Shown in pieces: positions 16,015 through 24,482 of a DNA stretch of 30,357 nucleotides. Under the pieces are notes generated by a model. That model was not told the DNA's origin. It was given only the letters and a program-made list of their open reading frames with translations, and did no database searches. Origin of the DNA: a virus. Where the stretch lies: IMG/VR virus record IMGVR_UViG_3300031569_000026, positions 1 through 30,357 of that record, one strand, 5' to 3'. Within the stretch, counting starts at the first letter, position 1. Each line of letters opens with the position of its first letter. The position numbers and the translations under genes were made by a program.

Positions 16015-16503
16015 TTAAAAATTGAGGACACAATAGTCCATTCCTAGTGTTAGTGCAATGGTTTGTGCTGCAGAATCGTTATCGTAATCTAGATCTCCAA
16101 ATGTTGCATTTTTAATAAATGCTCCTTTTATTACCCATTCAGAAATTACATCTCCTACAGGTCCTACTAGATCTAATACTAATTCCTTTTTGTAGAAGTC
16201 AGAATATCCGTCTCTACCGGTTACAGATTCATGATGTAGTCGAGTCCATTCCATTACTGCCTGAGCTCCTGATGGAGTTATCGGATCAAATAATGTCATA
16301 GTGACGTCGTTCCATCTAAGTTTACCTTTTACTTTTCTGTATGTGTTTATATGGTTGAGTATTATTTCTCCTTGCTCGAATCCTAGACCTGATAAGCCTT
16401 TAATCATGAATGTCGGTATACCGTCCATATACATGATAAACCTATTTTGTACTTTAGGTTCGAATTGTGTGAAGAAAATCTCGTCTTGAGTTAATATTGC
16501 CAT
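16015..16503 (-). CDS. 19: Tail tube protein gp19
   Basis: This 162-aa protein is the major tail tube subunit; T4 gp19 has 163 aa. The sequence runs FEPKVQNRFIMYMDGIPTFM, GLSGLGFEQGEI, YRKVKGKLRWNDVTMTLFDP and MEWTRLHHESVTGRDGYSDF, ending with the typical beta sandwich strands. Hexamers of it stack inside the sheath and form the DNA channel. It follows the two sheath genes, as in T4 (gp18-gp19), and is closed by a strong terminator, as expected for a highly expressed protein. Its leader has a variant of the AT-rich box. Confidence 0.93.
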   Translation of the reverse strand: MAILTQDEIFFTQFEPKVQNRFIMYMDGIPTFMIKGLSGLGFEQGEIILNHINTYRKVKGKLRWNDVTMTLFDPITPSGAQAVMEWTRLHHESVTGRDGYSDFYKKELVLDLVGPVGDVISEWVIKGAFIKNATFGDLDYDNDSAAQTIALTLGMDYCVLNF

Positions 16504-16520
16504 GTCTTTGTATTATTTAA

Positions 16521-16529
16521 TTATAAATA
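16521..16529 (-). promoter_or_regulatory. TATTTATAA box before tail tube gene
   Basis: The minus strand reads ACTATTTATAATTAAATAATAC before the ATG at 16503, differing in one base from the TATTTATAATAAAATA core of the 18-mers. Distance from the box to the ATG is 17 nt. Confidence 0.45.
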
Positions 16530-16555
16530 GTTTAATTTATCTTTTAATTACGTTC

Positions 16556-18955
16556 TTAGCTTGGAAAAGCTACTCCTGTTGGTGTGATGTTAAAATCCAA
16601 GTAAACGAATTCAGCGGTCTTTGTAGGTTGTATGTACACTTGACCGACTAGTTGGTTTCTGTCTATTACATCTGATGTGTTATTTGATTCATCCATTACT
16701 ATCTTAAAAGCATATAAACCTTGGTTTTGTTGAATGCCTTCTAGGTAAGGTGTTACTTTGTTTATAAAGCTGTTTCGAGTAGCTGCAGAGTTCTGTTCGA
16801 AGACTATTCCTCCTGCTATTTGCTCGAAGTAGTTCTTCATCTCTATCAGTAGACGTCTTACGTTTATCCTATCTAAAGCAGATGCATTTGTTTGTAATGT
16901 CTTCTGTCCAAATAATACAGAACCAGTTCCGTTTATAAACGTTATAGGGTTTACTTTACTTGTGTATAGTTCGTCTCTGGAAGACTGTGTTAGTTTTCGT
17001 TCTCCTACTACTGAGGTTCCTAATACTCCTCTTTTTATACCTGCAGGTGCAAACCAGGGTGCTGATACTTTATCGGTATATGCAAATACTCCTGGTATTA
17101 GGGTTGATGGTGGTACGTTTACTCGTAGCCCTGTACTAGGATCTTGTAGTTCTAACCAAGGCCAGTATGTTGCTGCATAAGAAGAATCTAATGCCGCTGC
17201 TGCAGTTTTAACTGCACTTATTGTAGCTCCGTAGTTAACTATATCTACTATAGCGATTGCATCTCCTCTATTTTGTGTATTCTGTACTAAACTAGTTAAA
17301 GTTGAAACGTGTGCTGAGTTAGCGTAGGTTAATCCAGGTACTGTTATAACGTTGTACTTGTAGTCGTCTTTATTGGCTAGTAAGGCTATTGCTGAAGCGT
17401 AACTTGCTGCTGGTACACCTTGAGAGGTGTATATACTATTCTCTACTATGTCTTTATAGAAGGTTGAATTAGCGTTTGGCATTTCATCTCCTGATGCTCC
17501 TGCAAAGCTACCGCTCTGTACTACAGGTACATATGTTACGTATGTTGCTGAAGGAGTTCCTATATTTCCTAGGTAGTTAGGGGTTTTATAAGCTACAGAT
17601 TTAACTCTAACGTATTTAGAGTTGTTTACATAGTCTCCAGTAGTATCTAAATAGGTATCTGTTCCTTCAGTAACTAGTACTTGTGCCTGGTCTCCTATTA
17701 CTCTACTTATGTAATATCTTGAGTTCGGGTCTAGTGATAACCTAGTGTAGGTTTCTAAGACTACTTTATTATCATTTGTGTCATCACCTCTTCTAATAAG
17801 TAAACTGAATTCACCTGTAGATGTGTTTACTTCTGGGATCTCCCAACGTATATTATCTTTAGTTCCTAGTAGTAGGTTGCCATCGTTTTCTGGACCTATA
17901 CTGTTAGCTACTGTACCTTTTGTTAGAGTTTCTAATTCAAAGGCTACATCTCCGACTTGTGTTATTATATTATCTCCGGTTAGAGTTATTTCTAACGGAG
18001 TATGTGCTTCAAAGTTAGCAGCTGATAAGGTATAGTACACATAGCGGGTTCGTCTAGCGGTGCGGTCACGTGTTACGTATGACTTGTACCGTTCTCCTAT
18101 GTTAAAGTCGTCAGTATAGTCGTTTCTGTTTCCCGGTATAGATATTATCTCGAAGTTAGTTATACCTCCGTTTACATACGTTATACTACACATTCCTTTA
18201 CCCCATGCTCCGATTTGTCCGGTGAACCCTTGTGGTCCGTGTACAGATCCCATGGACTGTCCACTTCTAATATCGTAGCTATTGTCCCAGTTGTCGATAC
18301 TTTGACTTAGGTTATTCTGCCCTGGTATTAATCTACCGTCTGGGTTTAGTCCTAGTTGTGCACCTGGTATGGTTAGGACGTCTGTGGCTATGTACCCCGT
18401 ACCTGGTTTGGTTACATCTATTTGGTATTTGGTAGTTAAAGCAAAAGTAGTCCAATCGAAATACTGTTGAGGTGAATATTGTATTTCAAGTCCTTGTCCA
18501 CTTCCGCCTGTTGGTGTTACGGTATAGGATTGATTAAACCGTACTCCGATTGGGAATGTTGATATAGATGCAGATAGGTTAGTATCTGCTCCAACAGGTA
18601 TTGATGTACTTAGGGGAACAGTGTTCAGTATAGGGGTAGAGGTAGCGGCGGTAAAGGAGCCTGATACCACTCTTGTAACTAGTAGAGAAGTTCCTTCGTG
18701 GTTGAAGTAGCTCTCTGCTGAGATAGAAGTAAGGTACGTTGTATCTACAGTAGCACCCTCTCTTTGTCCGAACGTAAAACTATCTCCGAAGATGTTTACA
18801 TATTCTGAATAGCTTGTTACTAATGTGGGTATTTCTACCGGACCTTTAACAGTAGGGCCTATTATTGCTGCTCCTACTGTTGCTGGTTGGTTTCCTATTT
18901 GGGAAAAGTCTACTTCTCTAGCGACTACTCCCGGTGAGTTTAAGTATGTGCTCAT
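16556..18955 (-). CDS. 18: Tail sheath protein gp18, long paralog
   Basis: This 799-aa sheath protein starts STYLNSPGVVAREVDFSQIG and ends with the sheath C-terminus VYIQPTKTAEFVYLDFNITP. Sheath subunits form the contractile helical cylinder around the tube. It is paralogous to the neighbouring 566-aa protein at both ends, but about 230 residues (roughly 105-335) have no counterpart there. The insert is Gly/Thr/Asn-rich and contains GTGYIATDVLTIPGAQLG, a short strand pattern frequent in surface insertions of phage structural proteins. It probably forms an outward-facing domain. T4 gp18 has 659 aa. The gene starts 13 nt after the first sheath gene, with CATAAATA over that gene's stop codon. 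Confidence 0.93.
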   Translation of the reverse strand: MSTYLNSPGVVAREVDFSQIGNQPATVGAAIIGPTVKGPVEIPTLVTSYSEYVNIFGDSFTFGQREGATVDTTYLTSISAESYFNHEGTSLLVTRVVSGSFTAATSTPILNTVPLSTSIPVGADTNLSASISTFPIGVRFNQSYTVTPTGGSGQGLEIQYSPQQYFDWTTFALTTKYQIDVTKPGTGYIATDVLTIPGAQLGLNPDGRLIPGQNNLSQSIDNWDNSYDIRSGQSMGSVHGPQGFTGQIGAWGKGMCSITYVNGGITNFEIISIPGNRNDYTDDFNIGERYKSYVTRDRTARRTRYVYYTLSAANFEAHTPLEITLTGDNIITQVGDVAFELETLTKGTVANSIGPENDGNLLLGTKDNIRWEIPEVNTSTGEFSLLIRRGDDTNDNKVVLETYTRLSLDPNSRYYISRVIGDQAQVLVTEGTDTYLDTTGDYVNNSKYVRVKSVAYKTPNYLGNIGTPSATYVTYVPVVQSGSFAGASGDEMPNANSTFYKDIVENSIYTSQGVPAASYASAIALLANKDDYKYNVITVPGLTYANSAHVSTLTSLVQNTQNRGDAIAIVDIVNYGATISAVKTAAAALDSSYAATYWPWLELQDPSTGLRVNVPPSTLIPGVFAYTDKVSAPWFAPAGIKRGVLGTSVVGERKLTQSSRDELYTSKVNPITFINGTGSVLFGQKTLQTNASALDRINVRRLLIEMKNYFEQIAGGIVFEQNSAATRNSFINKVTPYLEGIQQNQGLYAFKIVMDESNNTSDVIDRNQLVGQVYIQPTKTAEFVYLDFNITPTGVAFPS

Positions 18956-18968
18956 CTAGATTTCTTAT

Positions 18969-20669
18969 TTATGCTGGAAATGCTACTCCTGTTGGTGTAA
19001 TATTGAAGTCTAAGTAAACGAATTCCGCTGTTTTAGTTGGTTGTATGTATATTTGACCTACTAGTTGGTTTCTATCTATTACAGCTGCTGAGTTATTAGT
19101 TTCATCCATTATAACTTTAAAAGCGTAAAGTCCTTGTTTTTGTTGTATGCTTTCTAGGTAAGGATTAACTTGTGCTAAGAAGTTGTTTCTTGTAGCTGCA
19201 GAATTTTGTTCGAATACTAGGTTCTGTGCTACTTGAGATATATAAGATTTCATTGTAATTAACAGTCTTCTAACATTTACTCTGTCCAAAGCAGATGCTT
19301 TAGTTTGTAATGTCTTCTGTCCGTATACTACTACCCCTGTTCCTGGGAAAGAAGCTATTGGATTTACTTTACTACTATATAGTGTATCTCTAGTTGCTTG
19401 TGCTAGTTTTCTTTCTGGTCTAACTACTTGCCCTAAACCTCCTCTGTTTATACCTGCTGGTGCAAACCAAGGATCAGAGACAGTATCATTGTATGCAAAT
19501 ACTCCGCCCATTACTGCTGATGCTGGTACCCATACTTGTTTTCCTAGGTCTGGATCTATTACCTGTACCCATGGCCAGTATGAAGATGCATATGAAGTAT
19601 TTCTACTTGCTGCTTGACCTGTTACTGCAGTTACAGTTTGTCCGTACTTAACTAGGTCTAATATATAAAGATTATCGCCTCTTTCTTGAGTGTTACTAAT
19701 TAGACTTGTAGCTTGTGATGTATAATCAGCGTTATATAGTCCTGGCGTCAGCATTATGTTGTACTTGTAGTCATCAGAGTTAGATAGTAGATTAATCATG
19801 TTTGTATAATCTGTACCTACAACGCCTTGTGTATCTGTATTGTCTATTGTATTATAAAATTTAGCTCCACCTGCTACGTCTCCAGTTGCACTTTCAAATC
19901 CACCTGCAGCAACTACGGGTATTGAACCTGTGTATGCTGTCTTAGCAGTGCCTGAATTGTCTAGGTAATTTGGTGTAGGTGAATTTACTTCGCTTACTCT
20001 TATGTACTTAGAAGCTATAGGATACGATCCTGAGGTCTCTAGGTAGTAACTAGTACCGTCAGCAGCGTAATTAAAGGATTGGTCTCCTATTAGCCTTGCT
20101 ACGTAGTTTGGAGAAAATGGATCTAGTGATAGGTTAGTCCAGGTTTCTAATACTGATTTCTCGTTTGTTGTATCGTCTCCTTGTCTAATTAGAAGGTCGA
20201 ATGTTCCTGAACCTGTATTACTTGTTGTTACTTCCCATCTAACGTTGTTTACTGATCCGCTATCCATTGATCCGTCTGAGTTTAAAGAAGATGAACTATT
20301 CATCAATAAGCCTTCTGCTAAGGTTTCAAACGTTACTGCTACAGTAGTGCTTTCTCCGTAAACGCTTGCTGCAGCTGAAGTATATGATCCAGAAACTACT
20401 CTAGATACCAATAAACTTTCTCCTCCGTTGTTGAAGTAGTTGTAAGCTGTTATTGATGTAAAGTACGTATATGCGTTACTTGCACTTGTAATTGTAGTGC
20501 CGAATACGTTTTGGTACTCGCTATACGATGTAACTACTGTTGGAACCTCTACAGGTCCTCTAGCTGTTGGTCCGATTATCGCTGCTCCTACCGTGATAGG
20601 TCCTTGAGTGATAAAAGACTGGTCATTCTCTCTTGCGAGGACCCCTGGTGATATTAAAGTTTCTGCCAT
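18969..20669 (-). CDS. 18: Tail sheath protein gp18, short paralog
   Basis: This 566-aa sheath protein starts ETLISPGVLARENDQSFITQ and shares the C-terminal block QPTKTAEFVYLDFNITPTGV with the following paralog. It contains only the conserved sheath core (N-terminal GPTARGPVEVPTVVTSYSEY, then VRWEV strands, SSYWPWVQVIDP and AQATRDTLYSSKVNPI) and lacks the large insert. It is the first gene of the sheath-sheath-tube unit and carries a TATTTATTA variant of the leader box. Whether both paralogs enter the same sheath, for example as body and terminal rings, or are alternatives cannot be told from sequence. Confidence 0.93.
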   Translation of the reverse strand: MAETLISPGVLARENDQSFITQGPITVGAAIIGPTARGPVEVPTVVTSYSEYQNVFGTTITSASNAYTYFTSITAYNYFNNGGESLLVSRVVSGSYTSAAASVYGESTTVAVTFETLAEGLLMNSSSSLNSDGSMDSGSVNNVRWEVTTSNTGSGTFDLLIRQGDDTTNEKSVLETWTNLSLDPFSPNYVARLIGDQSFNYAADGTSYYLETSGSYPIASKYIRVSEVNSPTPNYLDNSGTAKTAYTGSIPVVAAGGFESATGDVAGGAKFYNTIDNTDTQGVVGTDYTNMINLLSNSDDYKYNIMLTPGLYNADYTSQATSLISNTQERGDNLYILDLVKYGQTVTAVTGQAASRNTSYASSYWPWVQVIDPDLGKQVWVPASAVMGGVFAYNDTVSDPWFAPAGINRGGLGQVVRPERKLAQATRDTLYSSKVNPIASFPGTGVVVYGQKTLQTKASALDRVNVRRLLITMKSYISQVAQNLVFEQNSAATRNNFLAQVNPYLESIQQKQGLYAFKVIMDETNNSAAVIDRNQLVGQIYIQPTKTAEFVYLDFNITPTGVAFPA

Positions 20670-20686
20670 TTTAGATTAATGTTTAA

Positions 20687-20695
20687 TAATAAATA
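20687..20695 (-). promoter_or_regulatory. TATTTATTA box before first sheath gene
   Basis: The minus strand reads CTATTTATTATTAAACATTAATC, 17 nt from box end to the ATG at 20669, a one-base variant of the TATTTATAA box. Confidence 0.4.
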
Positions 20696-20728
20696 GATTG
20701 ATTTCTTTCGAAGTTTTAATCTCTTCCT

Positions 20729-20755
20729 AAAAAAAAAGAGAGATACTTTAAAAGT
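20729..20755 (-). terminator. Weak possible terminator after gp15-like gene
   Basis: On the minus strand a short AT-rich palindrome ACTTTTAAAGT (20745-20755) is followed after 7 nt by nine T (20729-20737). The stem is only five A/T-rich pairs, so termination would be inefficient. The 97-nt gap between the gp15-like and sheath genes contains nothing else except the leader box. Confidence 0.25.
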
Positions 20756-20766
20756 TTTTACTTATA

Positions 20767-21621
20767 TTAGATGTTGTCGATATCAGACACACTTTCTACG
20801 TTGAAAGCTACTTTACAAGCGGTACTAAATTTCTTAATAGCGTTTAGGTCTTTTTGTCTTGTATTCGGCACTATATAACCATTTAGCTTCACAGTAAAGT
20901 TACTCCTAACTACTCTTTCGCTATCTGCAGTAAGTTCTGTTTGAAATCCAAACTGCTCTATTGTTGCTCTAAATTTAAACTTTTCTGGATCTCCCCAGTA
21001 AGAGTCGGATGCGTACTGTATTGCCTCTACTATTGAGTTCTGATGTTCTACATAGTAGGTGTATAATACAAAGGTGTAGTTAATTGTAAGGTAGTCAGGA
21101 GCTACAATTGCGTAGTATTCTTTCTCCGGCTTTCTATTGTTAAGTACGTCAAAATTGGAGTATGCATTTCTAGAGGTATAACTCTTACCTGTAACCATAT
21201 AGTTATTAGGTGAGTTAGCGTCTAGTTTATTAGCAAGTGCTTTATTCTTTGCAATATTATCTCTCTTAAATAAGATGAGCGGAGCCATAATAGCTCCTTT
21301 TACATCTCTAAGGTATCCGTCTTTTTGATAGGACTTCCATTTCTCCGGTGAGGAGAACATTATAGGTACTGGTATCTTCTCTCCGTTTTGAACTACTTCT
21401 GGTTTTATTACCTCGTTAAAGTAATGCAGTATAGCTTCGTCATGGTCTTGAAGTGTTACGTTTAAAGTCTTTCCGCTTTCGCCTTTCTCTGAGATTTGTA
21501 ATCCTCTATTCTGTTCACGAGGTGATAAAGTATTAGGGTCCCCTCTCTCTACATCGTAAGGATCTACTAACGAATTGCTAATCTCTTTTTGAGTTTTAGG
21601 TATGGGTTTACGAACGCTCAT
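20767..21621 (-). CDS. 15: Tail completion / sheath stabiliser gp15-like
   Basis: This 284-aa protein resembles T4 gp15 (272 aa), which closes the tail and joins it to the head neck. Matching elements are KIPVPIMFSSPEKWKSYQ (T4: VPITYASKEHF), INYTFVLYTYYVEHQNSIVE (T4: YELSIFTRYEDDMFQIVEQ) and, near the end, RSNFTVKLNGYIVPNT (T4: SLTFEVNGWMYP). The order gp13-gp14-gp15-gp18-gp19 is as in T4, but with an extra 90-aa gene and without gp16/gp17 (terminase) between gp15 and gp18. Its ATG overlaps the stop of the 90-aa gene by four bases (ATGA). Confidence 0.85.
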   Translation of the reverse strand: MSVRKPIPKTQKEISNSLVDPYDVERGDPNTLSPREQNRGLQISEKGESGKTLNVTLQDHDEAILHYFNEVIKPEVVQNGEKIPVPIMFSSPEKWKSYQKDGYLRDVKGAIMAPLILFKRDNIAKNKALANKLDANSPNNYMVTGKSYTSRNAYSNFDVLNNRKPEKEYYAIVAPDYLTINYTFVLYTYYVEHQNSIVEAIQYASDSYWGDPEKFKFRATIEQFGFQTELTADSERVVRSNFTVKLNGYIVPNTRQKDLNAIKKFSTACKVAFNVESVSDIDNI

Positions 21622-21890
21622 TTACCGTAAGTTCTTGTTACGTGTGTTTTTAAAGACTTTTTTAACTTGCTTAATAATTCTTCGTACTGCTTTAATTTAA
21701 CGTCCTCAGGACTTGTCTTCACAGCTTTCTCCAAGAGTTCAAGAGCTTCATCTAACGCACTAATGCTTCCTTTTAGAGGTGTTGGTGATATATCCCATGA
21801 TAAAGTACCCGTCTCTTTATTAACTAAAGTAGGTTCGGATGAGGTGTACCCCATCGATGCTTCTTTTACTAGTATATCTGTTAGTTTCAT
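21618..21890 (-). CDS. 90-aa protein with capsid-targeting-like N-terminus
   Basis: This small helical, charged protein is Lys/Leu/Glu-rich, and its C-terminal 50 residues are probably one long helix (ALDEALELLEKAVKTSPEDV and on). I do not recognise the family. The first eleven residues, MKLTDILVKEA, align position by position with the T4 internal-protein leader MKTYQEFIAE-A, which is cut by the prohead protease after Glu10. Here Glu10-Ala11 is conserved and Val takes the place of Ile at the third position before the cut. It sits between gp14 and gp15 with ATGA overlaps on both sides, so it is made together with them. It could be an internal head protein or a small neck protein. Confidence 0.65.
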   Translation of the reverse strand: MKLTDILVKEASMGYTSSEPTLVNKETGTLSWDISPTPLKGSISALDEALELLEKAVKTSPEDVKLKQYEELLSKLKKSLKTHVTRTYGK

Positions 21891-22408
21891 ATTCTTTGTT
21901 TATCTAATCCGATTCTATCTGCCGGTACGTAATGTGCGTTGCATATAAGAGATAGACTTGTTCCAAAATCTGCTAAATCACTCTCTAATGGATTTGTTCC
22001 AGTACTATCGGTATTTGGATAGTCAGGATTCTTTCCTACAAAGTATTGATTCCCTATTATATTATCAATTTCCCAATAGGCGTTTTGCCATTGTATTATA
22101 TCTCCCTCTTCAGTTACTACGTTAGCATCTACCAAATCATCTCTTAAAAATCTAAAAGTGATAGGTTGATTGAAGTTAACAACTCCGTCTAGTATTGGAG
22201 AGGATTGGTCAGATCTTTCTATCAAAGTATACAGCAGTACGGGTTCTTGGAAGATTCTTCCTGAGGTTGTTTCTCCGTAGATGTTTACCTTAGTCTCTTC
22301 TAGGTTATATTTGTGGTATACTATCTGCTGGGATACAATATCGTGCATCAACTCACGGTTAATGTGTCTGAATAAACTTACATCTCTTGATCCTCCGTAT
22401 AATGCCAC
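21887..22408 (-). CDS. 14: Neck protein gp14-like
   Basis: This 173-aa protein starts ALYGGSRDVSLFRHINRELM and continues with EETKVNIYGETTSGRIFQEP, a signature I associate with gp14-like neck/head-completion proteins of marine T4-like phages (T4 gp14 has 256 aa, so this is a short form). The start codon is GTG (22406-22408). An in-frame TAG lies three codons upstream and the conserved block begins immediately, so no ATG start is possible nearby. GTG may reduce expression to the low copy number needed. The gene overlaps the 90-aa gene by four bases. Confidence 0.8.
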   Translation of the reverse strand: MALYGGSRDVSLFRHINRELMHDIVSQQIVYHKYNLEETKVNIYGETTSGRIFQEPVLLYTLIERSDQSSPILDGVVNFNQPITFRFLRDDLVDANVVTEEGDIIQWQNAYWEIDNIIGNQYFVGKNPDYPNTDSTGTNPLESDLADFGTSLSLICNAHYVPADRIGLDKQRI

Positions 22409-22439
22409 TCTTCTCTAGTTTACTTTGTTATATCTAATA

Positions 22440-23597
22440 CTATCCGATGAATATAGGCTGAGGAACCATATTCAGTTCTTTCTGCTTATAATCTGCTTCT
22501 AGTGCTCTTCTCTCTAATAACTTCTCTCTTGAGGTTTCTTCTAAGTACCCTCTTAATTTTTCCATTAATGCTGCCTTCTCTGCTGTTGCTGCTGTGATAA
22601 GGTCTCCGTGGTTTAGAGTAACTTCAGCACCGGGGATAGGTACTGTACCATATTTACCACGAACATAGCCTAAGACCTCTTTAACAATAGCTAAGGTGTA
22701 TTCAAAGATCCATTGTCTACCTATAGAGTTGATCTCTGCATAGGTTGGGTTTTGAAACGGTACATTCGATACGTTTGATACTCCTCCTGCTGTTCCTGGA
22801 GCGTTTATTGAATTCCTTTCTGATTCTTTTATATACTCAAATCTTAGTTTACCTCCGTTTACTGTTGGTATTGGGAATATTCTAAGATTGTTGTTTACAA
22901 GTTCGAATGTAAACTGTGACTTTCTTATCTGGTCATTGAATTCTATAGCTTGTATCTTCTGTAAGTCAAAATTGATAGGCATCATCATGAAACTTATTGC
23001 TGGGGACATTCCTCCCCATCCGAATGTGTCCATTAAATCAACCATCCCAGTTCCTGTTCCTGCATAAGGGTCAAAGTATCTTGTAATAGCAGGCGGTGCT
23101 TCAAAAAATACTCTCTTTATTTCTATCCTATCTGTTGAGGAGATAGATGCCGAAGCGTGTGACCATGCATTTAAGTCGTAGTTCTGCTGGTTAGCTGTTA
23201 CTACTAATGATCCTGTATACCATGTGGTGGTTCCTCCAACGCCTGCTTCTTCTCCGTATTGATGGGACATTCTAACTATAGAACTGAAGTTCGGTTGTAT
23301 TACGTCTGTATTTAAGGTAGTTGAGGTAGTTGAAGTTCCTTCTAAGGAAAGGTAATCTTGTCGTATCTTATAGGCGTATACTTCATTGCCGTATGTTGTT
23401 ACTGCTTCTTCAAAAGCTGCATAGAAGTTTACATCTTGTAATTCTATGTTCTCTATAGGGTATCCTAATCTCCTTGCACAGAAGGTTACGACCTTATCTG
23501 CGTCTGTTTGAAACTGATAATCATAATCGTAAAATCCAAAAGGCGTTTTGCCAGGATAGAATAGAGAGGTACCGTCGTATATTGCAATATTGGCCAT
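22440..23597 (-). CDS. 13: Neck protein gp13-like
   Basis: This 385-aa protein corresponds to the neck proteins of T4-like phages (T4 gp13 has 309 aa), which close the portal after packaging. Typical elements are DKVVTFCARRLGYPIENIEL, NFYAAFEEAVTTYGNEVYAY, RIFPIPTVNGGKLRFEYIKE and a charged C-terminal helix ending PQPIFIG. The identity rests on these blocks and on the following gp14- and gp15-like genes. It opens the neck/tail series and has the CCTATTTATAACATATG leader shared with the tape measure gene, 27 nt after the radical SAM gene. Confidence 0.82.
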   Translation of the reverse strand: MANIAIYDGTSLFYPGKTPFGFYDYDYQFQTDADKVVTFCARRLGYPIENIELQDVNFYAAFEEAVTTYGNEVYAYKIRQDYLSLEGTSTTSTTLNTDVIQPNFSSIVRMSHQYGEEAGVGGTTTWYTGSLVVTANQQNYDLNAWSHASASISSTDRIEIKRVFFEAPPAITRYFDPYAGTGTGMVDLMDTFGWGGMSPAISFMMMPINFDLQKIQAIEFNDQIRKSQFTFELVNNNLRIFPIPTVNGGKLRFEYIKESERNSINAPGTAGGVSNVSNVPFQNPTYAEINSIGRQWIFEYTLAIVKEVLGYVRGKYGTVPIPGAEVTLNHGDLITAATAEKAALMEKLRGYLEETSREKLLERRALEADYKQKELNMVPQPIFIG

Positions 23598-23600
23598 ATG

Positions 23601-23609
23601 TTATAAATA
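23601..23609 (-). promoter_or_regulatory. TATTTATAA box before gp13-like gene
   Basis: The minus strand reads CCTATTTATAACATATG, identical over 17 bases to the tape measure leader. It lies in the 27-nt gap after the modification genes and could start the neck operon. Confidence 0.42.
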
Positions 23610-23624
23610 GGCTACAACGTACTA

Positions 23625-24482
23625 TTACTCTACCGGCTGTATAGGATCTACTCCATTTTCACAGTATCGACACATATCGTAACAGGTGTTTAGTTTTGGA
23701 ATAACCTCCTCATACTCTTGTTCAAACATATTTCCGATAATATAACTTAGGGAATAGTCCATACAGCATAGAGATACATCTCCGTTCGGGAGCATTACGT
23801 TGTGGTATAGTTTCTCTACGCAGCCGCAAGTCTTAGGATCTTCTCCGTGGTAAATAGACTTGAACATATCTTTAATATTGAGTAGCTCTGGCTTCAGTAT
23901 AGCTTCTCCGATTAGGTTACCGGCTCTAGACCACATCTCCGGAACTCCTGCGTCTGCAAATGCATGGCGGACATCTTCGTGTACAGTTCCCATAGACATT
24001 AAATAGAAGGATGTAAGATGGTTTCTATACTCTGCGAACTTTTCTATTACTTCTATATAGCGTTTGGTTATTGGGTGTTTTGCTCTTCTTTCTTGATCTG
24101 GTAGGTGTAGTACCAGTCCTCCGTTTACTCCGTTATCAAAAGGGATATCTTTTAATCTCTCTACATCCTCCACGGTCATACCAACTCCGGTAGTGAATCC
24201 GGATATTCGATGTCCTTTTTCATGAGCATACAATACCATATCTGTACAATGTCTATTTGTCCAGGGTTCTGTAAAGCCGGCGAAGGTTATTCTAACTTCT
24301 GAAGGGATTTTATCTATTGCTTTTTTAAAGTTCTCTAAAGATAAGTGTCTGTCTCCGTTATAACTCTTAACTAAGGTTCTCTGAGGGCAAAATATGCAGT
24401 CTACAACGCAACCCTTCTTTGGGAGGTTAGTTGTGATTTCCATAGTTGCGTAGTCGGTTGTTCTCCAGTCTTGATTAGTCAT
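23625..24482 (-). CDS. Radical SAM protein with SPASM-like C-terminus
   Basis: This 285-aa enzyme has the radical SAM cluster motif CxxxCxxC as CVVDCIFC (C25, C29, C32), which binds the [4Fe-4S] that cleaves S-adenosylmethionine. The C-terminal part has further cysteines (CGCVEK, then LPNGDVSLCCMDYS and CYDMCRYC), the arrangement of SPASM-type auxiliary cluster regions in peptide- or sugar-modifying enzymes. The substrate is unknown. It overlaps the upstream FkbM gene by 8 nt, so it is probably coupled to it. GATAAATACTTATT just before the ATG resembles the T4 late promoter (TATAAATACTATT). The function may be modification of a phage structural protein, of host surface glycan, or of a host metabolite. 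Confidence 0.85.
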   Translation of the reverse strand: MTNQDWRTTDYATMEITTNLPKKGCVVDCIFCPQRTLVKSYNGDRHLSLENFKKAIDKIPSEVRITFAGFTEPWTNRHCTDMVLYAHEKGHRISGFTTGVGMTVEDVERLKDIPFDNGVNGGLVLHLPDQERRAKHPITKRYIEVIEKFAEYRNHLTSFYLMSMGTVHEDVRHAFADAGVPEMWSRAGNLIGEAILKPELLNIKDMFKSIYHGEDPKTCGCVEKLYHNVMLPNGDVSLCCMDYSLSYIIGNMFEQEYEEVIPKLNTCYDMCRYCENGVDPIQPVE

